Both the position numbers and the translations under genes were made by a program. Below the pieces are notes generated by a model that saw only the letters and a list, made by a program, of their open reading frames with translations, did no database searches and was not told where the DNA came from. This document shows positions 44,439 through 53,047 of a stretch of DNA of 64,000 nucleotides, piece after piece. The number at the start of each line of letters is the position of its first letter. The first letter of the stretch is position 1. The stretch is from an uncultured Flavobacteriales bacterium. GTDB taxonomy: Bacteria; Bacteroidota; Bacteroidia; Flavobacteriales; BACL11. The stretch lies in assembly GCA_905478555.1 (NCBI GenBank), contig CAJQIZ010000017.1:19828-83827 (forward strand). Reading direction: 5' to 3'.

Positions 44439-45471
44439 AATCTATCCATTTTAATTGTTCATCTTCTTCTATTTCTCTTGTTGCTTTTTTCCCTAACACT
44501 AAATTAAATTTTTCAGCTAATATATCTCCTGTTCCAGGTCTTTTTACCCAAATATTTTTCATTGTTAACTCCTCACCTTCTTTAATTTTCTGTATGGTAC
44601 AAATAGTAGCAAAAGCAAAATCAATAGTAACCTGTTCCTCTTTAGAAGGACCTTTCTCCCCACCACTTTGACTCCAGATAATTTCACTTCCAGTTATTAA
44701 ATCATTACAAGAACCCTCATCCATTGAACATATAATATCAGGACCTATTCTATTCATTTTATCTGTAAAATGTCTTTCTAAAATAGAAGCTCCTAAAGCA
44801 ACTGCTCCAAAACAGGCATGATTACTTATTGTATGGTCTGACAAACCATAAACGATATTCGGAAAACTATCTGACATCTCTATCATTGCACCTAAACGAA
44901 CCAAATTATTTGGTGTTGGATATAAATTAGTAGTGTGTAATAAAGCAAATGGGATATTGTTCTTTTTAAAAATAGACACTGCATTATTAATACTTTCAAT
45001 TGTATTCATTCCTGTACTCAGTATTATTGGTTTTCCAAAAGAAGCGATATGCTCTAAAAGAGGATAATTATTACATTCCCCCGAACCAATTTTGTAAGCT
45101 GGAACATCCCAAGATTCTAGCCTATTTGCTGCTGCTCTAGAAAATGGAGTACTTATAAAAATCATTCCATTTGACTCTACATATTCTTTAAGTTCTAATT
45201 CTTCTTTTTCAGAAAGAGAACATCTCTTCATAATATCATAAATAGAAACATCTGAATTTCCTGGAATAACTTTTTTAGCTTCCTTATTCATTTCATCTTC
45301 AACTATATGAGTTTGATGCTTCACCATTTCTACCCCAGCTCTTTTAGCGGCATCTACCATCTGTTTTGCTACATCTAAATTTCCTTCATGATTGATGCCA
45401 ATTTCAGCAATTACAAGAGGCTTGTAATCCTTACCTATTTTCCTTCCGGATATATCTATAAATGAATTCAT
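44431..45471 (-). CDS. neuB: N-acetylneuraminate synthase NeuB
   Basis: The start at 45471 is chosen: its ATGA overlaps the neuA TGA and gives 346 residues, the length of E. coli K1 NeuB. The TIM-barrel includes [22 protein letters not shown] and [23 protein letters not shown] and [16 protein letters not shown] and [10 protein letters not shown] match the K1/GBS-type NeuB rather than PseI or LegI. A C-terminal SAF domain (about 280-346) is present. It condenses ManNAc with PEP to Neu5Ac. Confidence 0.92.
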   Translation of the reverse strand: MNSFIDISGRKIGKDYKPLVIAEIGINHEGNLDVAKQMVDAAKRAGVEMVKHQTHIVEDEMNKEAKKVIPGNSDVSIYDIMKRCSLSEKEELELKEYVESNGMIFISTPFSRAAANRLESWDVPAYKIGSGECNNYPLLEHIASFGKPIILSTGMNTIESINNAVSIFKKNNIPFALLHTTNLYPTPNNLVRLGAMIEMSDSFPNIVYGLSDHTISNHACFGAVALGASILERHFTDKMNRIGPDIICSMDEGSCNDLITGSEIIWSQSGGEKGPSKEEQVTIDFAFATICTIQKIKEGEELTMKNIWVKRPGTGDILAEKFNLVLGKKATREIEEDEQLKWIDFE

Positions 45472-46139
45472 GTCTTTTTTTGTATTAAAAATTCTGCCCA
45501 CTTCCAGTCTAATTCAGTATCAATATCTACTAATAAATAATTAGGATTAACAATCATGGGAACTGAACTTTCATCCATTAATATTCCTTTTTTAATTAAG
45601 GAGACAGATGATATATACATCAAACCGTTTTCATAATAAAATGGAGTAAGATCCTGACTTCTTTGACCGAAATTATATGTTATAGGAATAAATAATCCAT
45701 TATTTATCCTCCCTAATTTTTGATGATTCAAACTAACTGTAAATAAGGATTGAATATTTGTATCTGAAAAAACACTCCACGCTTTTTGAAATAAATCATT
45801 TGGCCTTAGAGGGTTAGTTGGCTGTAATAAAACTACAAAATCATATTGGCTAAATGCATGGTCAATTACATACTGAAGGACATCAATTGTAGGAGTATTA
45901 TCCTCAGATAAAAAAGAAGGTCTATTCTGTACAATTGCACCACACTTCTTTGAAATCTCTGCTATTTTCTCATTATCTGTTGAAACAATAATATCTGAAT
46001 TAGGTATGTTTTTTTGAGCATATTCAATACTATAGGCAATTAAAGGTTTTCCATTTAATAGTTTTATATTCTTCCCTGGAAGTCGTTTTGATCCACCTCT
46101 AGCAGGGATAATTATTAATATTTTAGTATTATTTTTCAC
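45468..46139 (-). CDS. neuA: CMP-N-acetylneuraminate cytidylyltransferase NeuA
   Basis: A 223-residue enzyme starting with GTG ([19 protein letters not shown]; the CTP-binding motif), with LLQPTNPLR and [12 protein letters not shown]. It activates Neu5Ac as CMP-Neu5Ac. The GTG is the only start that keeps the family N-terminus. No C-terminal SGNH/HAD domain is fused, but a KdsC-like HAD gene is nearby. It follows a GT4 gene by 10 bp. Confidence 0.9.
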   Translation of the reverse strand: MKNNTKILIIIPARGGSKRLPGKNIKLLNGKPLIAYSIEYAQKNIPNSDIIVSTDNEKIAEISKKCGAIVQNRPSFLSEDNTPTIDVLQYVIDHAFSQYDFVVLLQPTNPLRPNDLFQKAWSVFSDTNIQSLFTVSLNHQKLGRINNGLFIPITYNFGQRSQDLTPFYYENGLMYISSVSLIKKGILMDESSVPMIVNPNYLLVDIDTELDWKWAEFLIQKKT

Positions 46140-46149
46140 TTCTACAAAT

Positions 46150-47208
46150 TTATAAATTTGACAAGTTAATTATTACTTTTTCCCAATCTTTTATTTTCAC
46201 TTTCCAATCGAATGACTTACCTAACTGAATTGCATTAGAAGAAACATTTTTTAATAGAGTAGGGTTTTGCATTAATTCTCTAATTACCTCCTCCATTTCA
46301 TCTATTTTTTCAACTACAAAACCATCTATTTTATGTGTCATCCATTCAGAAGCTCCATAATCAGAATACACTAATGACGGCACTCCGGCACATGCTGTTT
46401 CTAATAAAACTTTTGGAAATCCCTCAGATCTTGAAGGAAAAACATGTAACTGAATTTTTTGTAATAACTGATTAAGTTCCGTGTGATTTAACTGTTTATG
46501 AAAAACAACATTATTCAATTCTCTTTTTGATATTTCATTTTCAATAGAAATCAGACTATTTCCAGAACCTACAATATGAAAATTTAGATTAGGAAATTTA
46601 CTTGACAAATAAAAATAATCTTTGTATCCTTTGTAAAAAAGGTTACTTGCGATAATTGCAATATCAGTCAATGTTTCTTTAGGAAAAGAACTGAAGTCTG
46701 AACAATTTACCCCCAAATATAGAGGAACCTTATTTGACTTTATCTTCAGACTCTTATAATTCTTTTTTATCATAAAAGAAGTAATTGAAAAAGTTTGAGT
46801 AAATGAAGAAAAATATTTCTGAATATTTCTAGATGATGAAAATTGGTTTATTATTTTTTCCAAGTTTGTTTTATCAAATACTCCCTCAACCGTTACAAAA
46901 CTTTTTTTTCTAAGAAGTTTTAAAAGTGGAAATACAAAAAAAGGGATGGATGACTTTGGTAGATATACAATGTCTGAAAAAATAATCCCTTTAAAATAAG
47001 CAATGTAAGAAGAAATTTTTAATGGATAGAAACAGTTTATTATTTTAACGCCCTCTGATTGTAAAGATGTTAGTTTTCCAGAATAAACAGACATACTAAT
47101 CACTTCAAATTTATTCTTATCCAAATAATGTGCAATAGATCTGCAGTTTAGATTTTGTGCATTTGTTACATTTACATATCCTCCAAGAAAAACAATTGTC
47201 TTTTTCAT
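46150..47208 (-). CDS. GT4-like glycosyltransferase
   Basis: A 352-residue GT-B protein. It has ADITIASNLFYKGYKDY-like start of the C-terminal domain (IIASNLFYKGY), FHIVGSGNSL, FHKQLNHTELN and FPSRSEGFPKVLLETACAGVPS (EX7E). Likely one of the repeat-unit transferases. No specificity evident. Confidence 0.85.
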   Translation of the reverse strand: MKKTIVFLGGYVNVTNAQNLNCRSIAHYLDKNKFEVISMSVYSGKLTSLQSEGVKIINCFYPLKISSYIAYFKGIIFSDIVYLPKSSIPFFVFPLLKLLRKKSFVTVEGVFDKTNLEKIINQFSSSRNIQKYFSSFTQTFSITSFMIKKNYKSLKIKSNKVPLYLGVNCSDFSSFPKETLTDIAIIASNLFYKGYKDYFYLSSKFPNLNFHIVGSGNSLISIENEISKRELNNVVFHKQLNHTELNQLLQKIQLHVFPSRSEGFPKVLLETACAGVPSLVYSDYGASEWMTHKIDGFVVEKIDEMEEVIRELMQNPTLLKNVSSNAIQLGKSFDWKVKIKDWEKVIINLSNL

Positions 47209-47223
47209 CTTAATAATTGAAAA

Positions 47224-47700
47224 TTAAGATAGAATTAACTCAATAAATTCTCTGACTACACCTTCTCCACCATTTTTCCGCAATTGAATAATATTAGGAA
47301 TAGACTTTATTTTTTTCATTGCATTTTTAGGACAAGCAGCTACTCCTACATTTGAAAGTAAATCAAAACAATTTACGTCATCACCGATATACGCAATGTT
47401 TTCCAAGAAAATATTTTCTTGTTTACACAAATCTTTGATTAGTTGTAATTTATCTTTCACACCATGAAAATCATAATCTAAACCCAATTTATTTGATCTC
47501 CTCCTATTCATTTGTTTGTCTTCAGTGGTTACTATTCCTACCTTAACCCCTGTTTTTTGTAATAACTGAAAACCCATTCCATCATAAACACTATACTTTT
47601 TAAACTCATCACCATTTTCAGTATAATACATGCCTCCATCTGTTAACACTCCATCAACATCAGAAAGAAAAATTTTAATTTTAAAATAGTCAGTATTCAT
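47224..47700 (-). CDS. KdsC-like HAD phosphatase (3-deoxy-sugar-acid phosphatase type)
   Basis: A 158-residue type C0 HAD protein: DVDGVLTDGG (nucleophile Asp14, Asp16), VTTED (motif II), KLQLIKDL (motif III Lys) and AYIGDDVNC (motif IV). The family includes KdsC and KDN-9-phosphate phosphatases. As neuABC gives Neu5Ac directly, this may act on a related nonulosonate or on Kdo-8-phosphate; its place in the locus supports a nonulosonate-linked job, but this is inference. Confidence 0.82.
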   Translation of the reverse strand: MNTDYFKIKIFLSDVDGVLTDGGMYYTENGDEFKKYSVYDGMGFQLLQKTGVKVGIVTTEDKQMNRRRSNKLGLDYDFHGVKDKLQLIKDLCKQENIFLENIAYIGDDVNCFDLLSNVGVAACPKNAMKKIKSIPNIIQLRKNGGEGVVREFIELILS

Positions 47701-47708
47701 AATTTATT

Positions 47709-50054
47709 TTAAGAATCTGTAAAGTAATCAGAGTCTTTCGTGTAAGAACCGTAGCCATACCCATACCCATACCCATATCCATAAGAATACTTACCATAAC
47801 CATATACTCCACTTCCAGAGCTTACATCATTTAATACTAGATTGAGGTTCTCTACTCTATTGTTTTCTTCTAAATCATTAACAAAACGCAAGACATCTTT
47901 ATTTGTATAGTTTTGGCGAACTACATACATGTTAACATCTGTATGTTTCATAATCATATATGCATCAGAGACTAATCCAATTGGTGCCGTATCAATAATA
48001 ATTTTATCATATTTATTTTTTAAAGTATTTATTAATTCTTCAAACTTATCCCTCAGGAAAACATCTGCAGGATTAGATAGAATAGGACCAGCAATTATAA
48101 TATCTAAATTTTCTTCTACATTAAAGATTACTTCATCTACACTAGAATTACCTTCTAATATAGTCGATAATCCTAGAGATTTATCCACATCAAATCCTTC
48201 ATACAATTTAGGTCTTCTTAAATCTGCACCTAAAAGTAAAGTCTTTTTTCCTGAGTTTGCAAAAACAACCCCCAAATTAGAAGCTATAAATGTTTTCCCT
48301 TCTCCACTTACAGAGGAGGTTACTAAATATGTTTTATCTTTATCTTTTTTATCTTTATAGTTAAGATTAGATCTTAACGACCTAAAACCTTCCGCAATAG
48401 AGGATTTTGGGTTTAATTTAGTTAATAAGTTATTACCAGAATGGTTTCTACCAATTACTCCTATTATATCAATCTTACTAATCCGTTCTAAATCTATTCT
48501 AGATCTAATTTTATCATTTATTAAATCTGATAATAGAATTGAAAATATAGGTAATAACACACCAATTAAAAAAGCAATAGAGTACCATTGTGAAGCATTA
48601 GGAAACAAAGGAGGTTTAACGAAAAAAGAAGATGGTTCTAGATGTTGAATATTAGAAGTAATAGAAGATGATGTTATCTCTGCCTCCGATTTTTTCTGAA
48701 GTAAAAACATATAGAGTTTCTCACTTGTTTTCTGAATTCTTTCAATATTTATTAATTCTCTTTGCTCAATTGGTAACGAATTTAAAGATGATTCCTCAAT
48801 TGAAATTCTTGCATTTAAATCTTCAATAATTATCCTATTAGTATGTCTACTATTTGATATTACTTCTTTAATATTTTTTGATAATTGAACTAATTGTAAA
48901 TTAAAATCAGAAATTGACGGGTTATTATACTGTCCCCCATCAATCAATACATTTTTTTCTAATTGAATACTTACAAGCTTTTTTATGAGTTCTGATAGAG
49001 AGGAATTAGTAATTCCATAAGTTGAAGGTGCTACAATTCTATCTAAAGAATTACCATTAATAATATAATCTCCTAAATAAGAGTAATATTTATCTTGATA
49101 TTTATAAGTTGATAATTCTCGTTCTAACTCTGATATCTTTTGGTAAACATTTTCAGTTTTTAAATTAATATCTGGAATCTGATGAGAATACTTATAATCT
49201 TGTAACTTTATTTCAATTAAGGATAAAGAATCCTCAATAGCATTAATTTCATTTTTAATAAATAAAACAGTGTTTAAAGAGGAAGATTTCTTGTATTCTA
49301 AATCATTACTAATATAATTAGACACCAATTTATTTAAAAAGATCACTCCTTTTCGCTGATCTTCCTCTAAAATAGATAGAGTGAAAATATTAGATTCTTT
49401 CTCTGGATTATCATATTCTATTTTAGATTGATACAGTTTAGCTACTCTTTCTAAACTTTTAAAGGTAACATTTGTAGTAGGCAGTAATGAAAAAGGATAA
49501 CTTTCATTTAACTCAACTTTAAAGATTTTATCATCTATTATAATTTCTTCTCCAAAATTATACTTTTTATCTAAAATAGGTGAAGTACAATTCAGATTAA
49601 AATGATCATCATTAATAACATCAATTTTAAATTCTAAATGTGTGCTTTTCTTAGTAGTTTCTATGTCAGCAATTAACTTGATGGGAGCAATATATGTTTC
49701 AGATGTTTTAATATTTCCTAACAAATAATAAGAAATATCAAATCGCAAATCACTTACTGTTTGAAAAACTAATGGGAAAGATGTAAACTTATTAATTTCA
49801 TCTTTTATAGAACTTTCATTAGAAGAATTTAAATTTTCATATAGTATTTCAGAAGCAGATACATTTTCACTATTTTTTTGAATTAAGACTTTTGTTGTAC
49901 TCATAAACAATTCATTACTATACCTAACATAAGAAAAAGCAAAAGCTAGACATAAAAAAATACTTAATAAAAAGTAATACCAATTGTCTAAAATTTTATA
50001 AAACAGATCTCTAAAATTTATAATGTTATCTAAAGGATTTATATTTTTTTCCAT
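47709..50054 (-). CDS. wzc: Wzc-type polysaccharide co-polymerase with BY-kinase domain
   Basis: A 781-residue protein. The N-terminal Wzz domain with a transmembrane helix near 30, a long periplasmic coiled region with GNVR-type segment (RELINIERIQKTSEKLY), a second helix near 485, then the BY-kinase: Walker A SSVSGEGKT, A' LLLGADLRRP, B IIIDTAPIG. The C-terminal tail has 11 tyrosines in the last ~33 residues, encoded partly by a hexamer repeat. Autophosphorylation of the tail regulates polymerisation in E. coli Wzc. It is 1 bp from wza. Confidence 0.92.
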   Translation of the reverse strand: MEKNINPLDNIINFRDLFYKILDNWYYFLLSIFLCLAFAFSYVRYSNELFMSTTKVLIQKNSENVSASEILYENLNSSNESSIKDEINKFTSFPLVFQTVSDLRFDISYYLLGNIKTSETYIAPIKLIADIETTKKSTHLEFKIDVINDDHFNLNCTSPILDKKYNFGEEIIIDDKIFKVELNESYPFSLLPTTNVTFKSLERVAKLYQSKIEYDNPEKESNIFTLSILEEDQRKGVIFLNKLVSNYISNDLEYKKSSSLNTVLFIKNEINAIEDSLSLIEIKLQDYKYSHQIPDINLKTENVYQKISELERELSTYKYQDKYYSYLGDYIINGNSLDRIVAPSTYGITNSSLSELIKKLVSIQLEKNVLIDGGQYNNPSISDFNLQLVQLSKNIKEVISNSRHTNRIIIEDLNARISIEESSLNSLPIEQRELINIERIQKTSEKLYMFLLQKKSEAEITSSSITSNIQHLEPSSFFVKPPLFPNASQWYSIAFLIGVLLPIFSILLSDLINDKIRSRIDLERISKIDIIGVIGRNHSGNNLLTKLNPKSSIAEGFRSLRSNLNYKDKKDKDKTYLVTSSVSGEGKTFIASNLGVVFANSGKKTLLLGADLRRPKLYEGFDVDKSLGLSTILEGNSSVDEVIFNVEENLDIIIAGPILSNPADVFLRDKFEELINTLKNKYDKIIIDTAPIGLVSDAYMIMKHTDVNMYVVRQNYTNKDVLRFVNDLEENNRVENLNLVLNDVSSGSGVYGYGKYSYGYGYGYGYGYGSYTKDSDYFTDS
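47755..47784 (-). repeat. Hexanucleotide repeat in the wzc tyrosine tail
   Basis: Three perfect CCATAC units then CCATAT and CCATAA on the plus strand; on the coding strand they encode Tyr-Gly pairs. Gain or loss of a unit would change the number of tyrosine sites without shifting the frame. Confidence 0.75.
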
Positions 50055-50816
50055 TTAATTATTAATTAGTAGGTAAAGCGTAATAGCAGATATAGAAACT
50101 GAAACAGCATTTGACAAACTCTTTACAGAATAAAATTTCTTTTTCATTGGCTCAACATAAACTATATCTTGAGGATGTAAGTAGAAATTCTTATCATTAA
50201 GAACTAGAGGATCAGTTAAATTTAAATAAATTATTTTTGAAGAATATTCTCCATTATTTCTTATCACTTTAATTTTCCGTCTGTTTGCAAACTCTGTTAA
50301 ATCATTTGCTTTACCAATTAAGTGTAATAAATTCTGATTAGAACGAACTATATTGTATTCTCCAGGATTGTTTACCTCTCCTAAAATACTTACTTTAAAA
50401 TTAATAATATTTACCTTTACTATCGGATCTTTAAAATAAGTAGAAGAAATCTGTTCAATCACCCTCTCTACTTCATTAATAGTAAAACCCTCAACCTTAA
50501 CATTTCCGATCATAGGTAAATTTATTATACCATCTTGTTTCACTAAATACCCATAAAAATACGGATTTAAGGACATTAACTGAGGATTAGAAGATTCTTT
50601 TAAATTAAAAAAATCGTAATCAGATTTAGTGGTACTACTAATTTGAACAGACAACAAATCTTCCTTTTGTATGATGTAATTAAAAGGGGTAGACTTTACA
50701 CTTTGTGTATTATTATCCGTAGAAACATACTCTAAATTCCTGTTTGTAACACAAGAACTTAAGGATAATATAATTACTAAAAATGTTAATGTATTTAATC
50801 TAATATTTCGTTTCAT
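50055..50816 (-). CDS. wza: Wza-type polysaccharide export lipoprotein (OPX)
   Basis: A 253-residue protein with a lipobox (LSLSSCVTN, Cys near 22), a Poly_export domain (YIIQKEDLLSVQISS to IVKVNI), an SLBB domain (VSILGEVNNPGEYNI) and a C-terminal hydrophobic helix (AVSVSISAITLYLLI). It forms the outer-membrane exit for capsule or exopolysaccharide. First gene of the locus. Only a near-match -7 box (CATATTTG at 50842-50849) lies upstream. Confidence 0.9.
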   Translation of the reverse strand: MKRNIRLNTLTFLVIILSLSSCVTNRNLEYVSTDNNTQSVKSTPFNYIIQKEDLLSVQISSTTKSDYDFFNLKESSNPQLMSLNPYFYGYLVKQDGIINLPMIGNVKVEGFTINEVERVIEQISSTYFKDPIVKVNIINFKVSILGEVNNPGEYNIVRSNQNLLHLIGKANDLTEFANRRKIKVIRNNGEYSSKIIYLNLTDPLVLNDKNFYLHPQDIVYVEPMKKKFYSVKSLSNAVSVSISAITLYLLINN

Positions 50817-50884
50817 ATCAAGGTTTTATTTAATAACTTTACAAATATGGTAAAATTAATTCATTTTATTCTACTTACAAACTA

Positions 50885-52861
50885 TTAATATTCTAATAAT
50901 TCTTTTAACTGTAATTCAAATCTTTGTTTTGGTAAAAAGTTATCTTCTAAAACTGCTGAAAAAGGAACTGGAGTATCTAAACTTGCAGACCTAAATACCG
51001 GAGCATCTAAATACTCAAAACACTCTTCTGAAATCATAGAAGAAATGTCTGCACCAAAACCTCCAATCATACAATCTTCATGTAAAACAATTGCTTTTGA
51101 AGTTTTCTTTACTGACTTAAAAATAGCTTCTTTATCCAACGGAACTAAAGTTCTTAAGTCAATTAAATCTGCAGAAATATCTGAATTGTTATTTAACAAA
51201 TCTAACGCCCAATGAACTCCCATACCATAAGTAACAATAGTTACATCTTTTCCTTCTTTTATCAAATTAGCCTTGCCTATTTCTGTAGAAAAATAATTAT
51301 CAGAAACCATTTCGGAACAACTTCTATAAAGTGCCTTATGCTCAAAGAACATGACAGGGTTCGGGTCATTTATCGATTCAATTAAAAGTCCCTTTGCATC
51401 TTCAGGAAAAGCAGGGTACACAACCTTTAAACCTGGTGTATGTGTAAACCAAGCCTCATTTGACTGAGAATGAAAAGGTCCCGCTCTCACGCCAGCACCA
51501 GTTGGCATTCTTACCACAACATCCGCATTTTGTCCCCATCTATAATGAGTTTTAGCTAAATTATTTATTATCGGATTAAACCCTGAAGTAACAAAATCTG
51601 CAAATTGCATTTCCATTACAGATTTATATCCATTTATAGAAAGACCTAGTGAAGCACTAACAATTGCTGATTCACAAATTGGAGTATTTCTTACTCTTTC
51701 CTTCCCAAATTCGTTCATAAAACCATCTGTCACTTTAAAAACCCCTCCATAGTCTGCAATATCTTGTCCCATAATAATTAAATTATCATGTTTTTGCATA
51801 CTTTGTTTCAAACCATCTGAAATAGAATCTACTAATCTTTTTTTAGTTTTATTAGCTGATTTTTTAATATCAGAAAAAGAATAATCTTGATACAAGTCTT
51901 TTATCTCCATATCATGATTTAAAATTAAATCATCTTCTTTTTCAGCAATAGTCCAACATCTATTTATATGTAATTTTATTTCATTCCTTAAGTCTTCAAT
52001 GTCTTTTTCAGAAATTATTTTTTCTGAAAGTAAAAAGTTTTCATAATTAGCTAAAGGATCTTTTTCAGACCACAATTCCATTAAATCTTGTGGTACATAT
52101 TTTGTACCTGAAGCTTCTTCATGACCTCTCATCCTGAAAGTCATACACTCTAAAATAACCGGTTTAGGATTTTCCGAAATTTCTTTCTGTAATTTTGAAA
52201 CAGCAGAATACACTTCTAAAATATTATTTCCATCTATAGTATAAGCATCCATCCCATACCCTTTTCCTTTATCTGCAAACTGCTTACATCTAAATTGCTC
52301 AGAACTAGGTGTAGAAAGCCCATATCCATTATTCTCAATCACAAAAATTACTGGCAAATCCCATACAGCAGCAACATTCAAAGCCTCATGAAAATCTCCT
52401 TCACTAGCACCTCCATCACCAGTAAAAACAGCTGTAACATTACCATTTCCCTTTAGTTTATCGGCAAGAGCAATACCGTCCGCAACACCTAACTGAGGTC
52501 CTAAGTGCGATATCATACCAACAATATTATAATCTTGTGTTCCAAAATGAAAAGACCTATCTCTACCTTTGGTAAAACCATTCATTTTCCCCTGAAACTG
52601 AGAAAACAATCTTTCTAATGGGATGTCTTTAGAAGTGAAAACCCCAAGATTTCTGTGCATTGGTAAAACAAACTCTTCCTTAATTAATGCAGAAGCCACT
52701 CCAACAGAAATAGCTTCCTGACCAATACCCGAAAACCATTTTGATATTTTACCCTGTCTTAAAAGAATCATCATTTTTTCTTCCACAAGCCTGGGAGTTA
52801 AAATGGATGTATATAATTCAATTAATTTTTCGTTTTTTATTCCTGATTTATTAAACTTCAT
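50885..52861 (-). CDS. Fused alpha-beta 2-oxoacid dehydrogenase E1
   Basis: A 658-residue E1. The alpha half (1-330) has the thiamine diphosphate motif GDGGASEGDFHEALN...NN; the beta half (335-658) has GQDIADYGGVFKVT and HEDCMIGGFGADI. In Bacteroidota such fused E1 act in branched-chain 2-oxoacid oxidation; pyruvate is possible. The E2 and E3 genes are not adjacent. A -7 box, TATTTTTG, lies 20 bp upstream at 52881-52888. Confidence 0.9.
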   Translation of the reverse strand: MKFNKSGIKNEKLIELYTSILTPRLVEEKMMILLRQGKISKWFSGIGQEAISVGVASALIKEEFVLPMHRNLGVFTSKDIPLERLFSQFQGKMNGFTKGRDRSFHFGTQDYNIVGMISHLGPQLGVADGIALADKLKGNGNVTAVFTGDGGASEGDFHEALNVAAVWDLPVIFVIENNGYGLSTPSSEQFRCKQFADKGKGYGMDAYTIDGNNILEVYSAVSKLQKEISENPKPVILECMTFRMRGHEEASGTKYVPQDLMELWSEKDPLANYENFLLSEKIISEKDIEDLRNEIKLHINRCWTIAEKEDDLILNHDMEIKDLYQDYSFSDIKKSANKTKKRLVDSISDGLKQSMQKHDNLIIMGQDIADYGGVFKVTDGFMNEFGKERVRNTPICESAIVSASLGLSINGYKSVMEMQFADFVTSGFNPIINNLAKTHYRWGQNADVVVRMPTGAGVRAGPFHSQSNEAWFTHTPGLKVVYPAFPEDAKGLLIESINDPNPVMFFEHKALYRSCSEMVSDNYFSTEIGKANLIKEGKDVTIVTYGMGVHWALDLLNNNSDISADLIDLRTLVPLDKEAIFKSVKKTSKAIVLHEDCMIGGFGADISSMISEECFEYLDAPVFRSASLDTPVPFSAVLEDNFLPKQRFELQLKELLEY

Positions 52862-52880
52862 AATCTGTGTTATTTCGACA

Positions 52881-52888
52881 CAAAAATA
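52881..52888 (-). promoter_or_regulatory. Candidate -7 box for the E1 gene
   Basis: TATTTTTG on the minus strand, 20 bp before the E1 ATG, matches TAnnTTTG. No clear -33 box is seen. Confidence 0.4.
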
Positions 52889-52927
52889 CCATAATTATTC
52901 TTTACTTTGTACTAATATCTTAATCTT

Positions 52928-53044
52928 ATGAAAACACAAGAAATAATTATTTTTTTTATACTTTTTATCGCAATTATTTACCTCTATAAAAGGTTCGTAA
53001 AAAAAGATGATGATTGCGGAAGTGGAGGATGTAATTGCTCATAA
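52928..53044 (+). CDS. Small Cys-rich single-helix membrane protein (FeoB-associated type)
   Basis: A 38-residue ORF: one hydrophobic helix (IIIFFILFIAIIYLYK) and a C-terminal DDDCGSGGCNCS cluster with three cysteines. It resembles the FeoB-associated Cys-rich membrane protein family, which lies by feoB in other genomes and may bind metal. No feo gene is nearby. The next gene begins 3 bp after its stop, so it probably shares a transcript with the LtaS-like gene. Confidence 0.65.
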   Translation: MKTQEIIIFFILFIAIIYLYKRFVKKDDDCGSGGCNCS

Positions 53045-53047
53045 AAA

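Noticed and set aside
47929..48360. 143-codon ORF antisense to the kinase domain of wzc
   Set aside because: The sense frame has clear BY-kinase motifs over the same bases; the antisense frame shows none.
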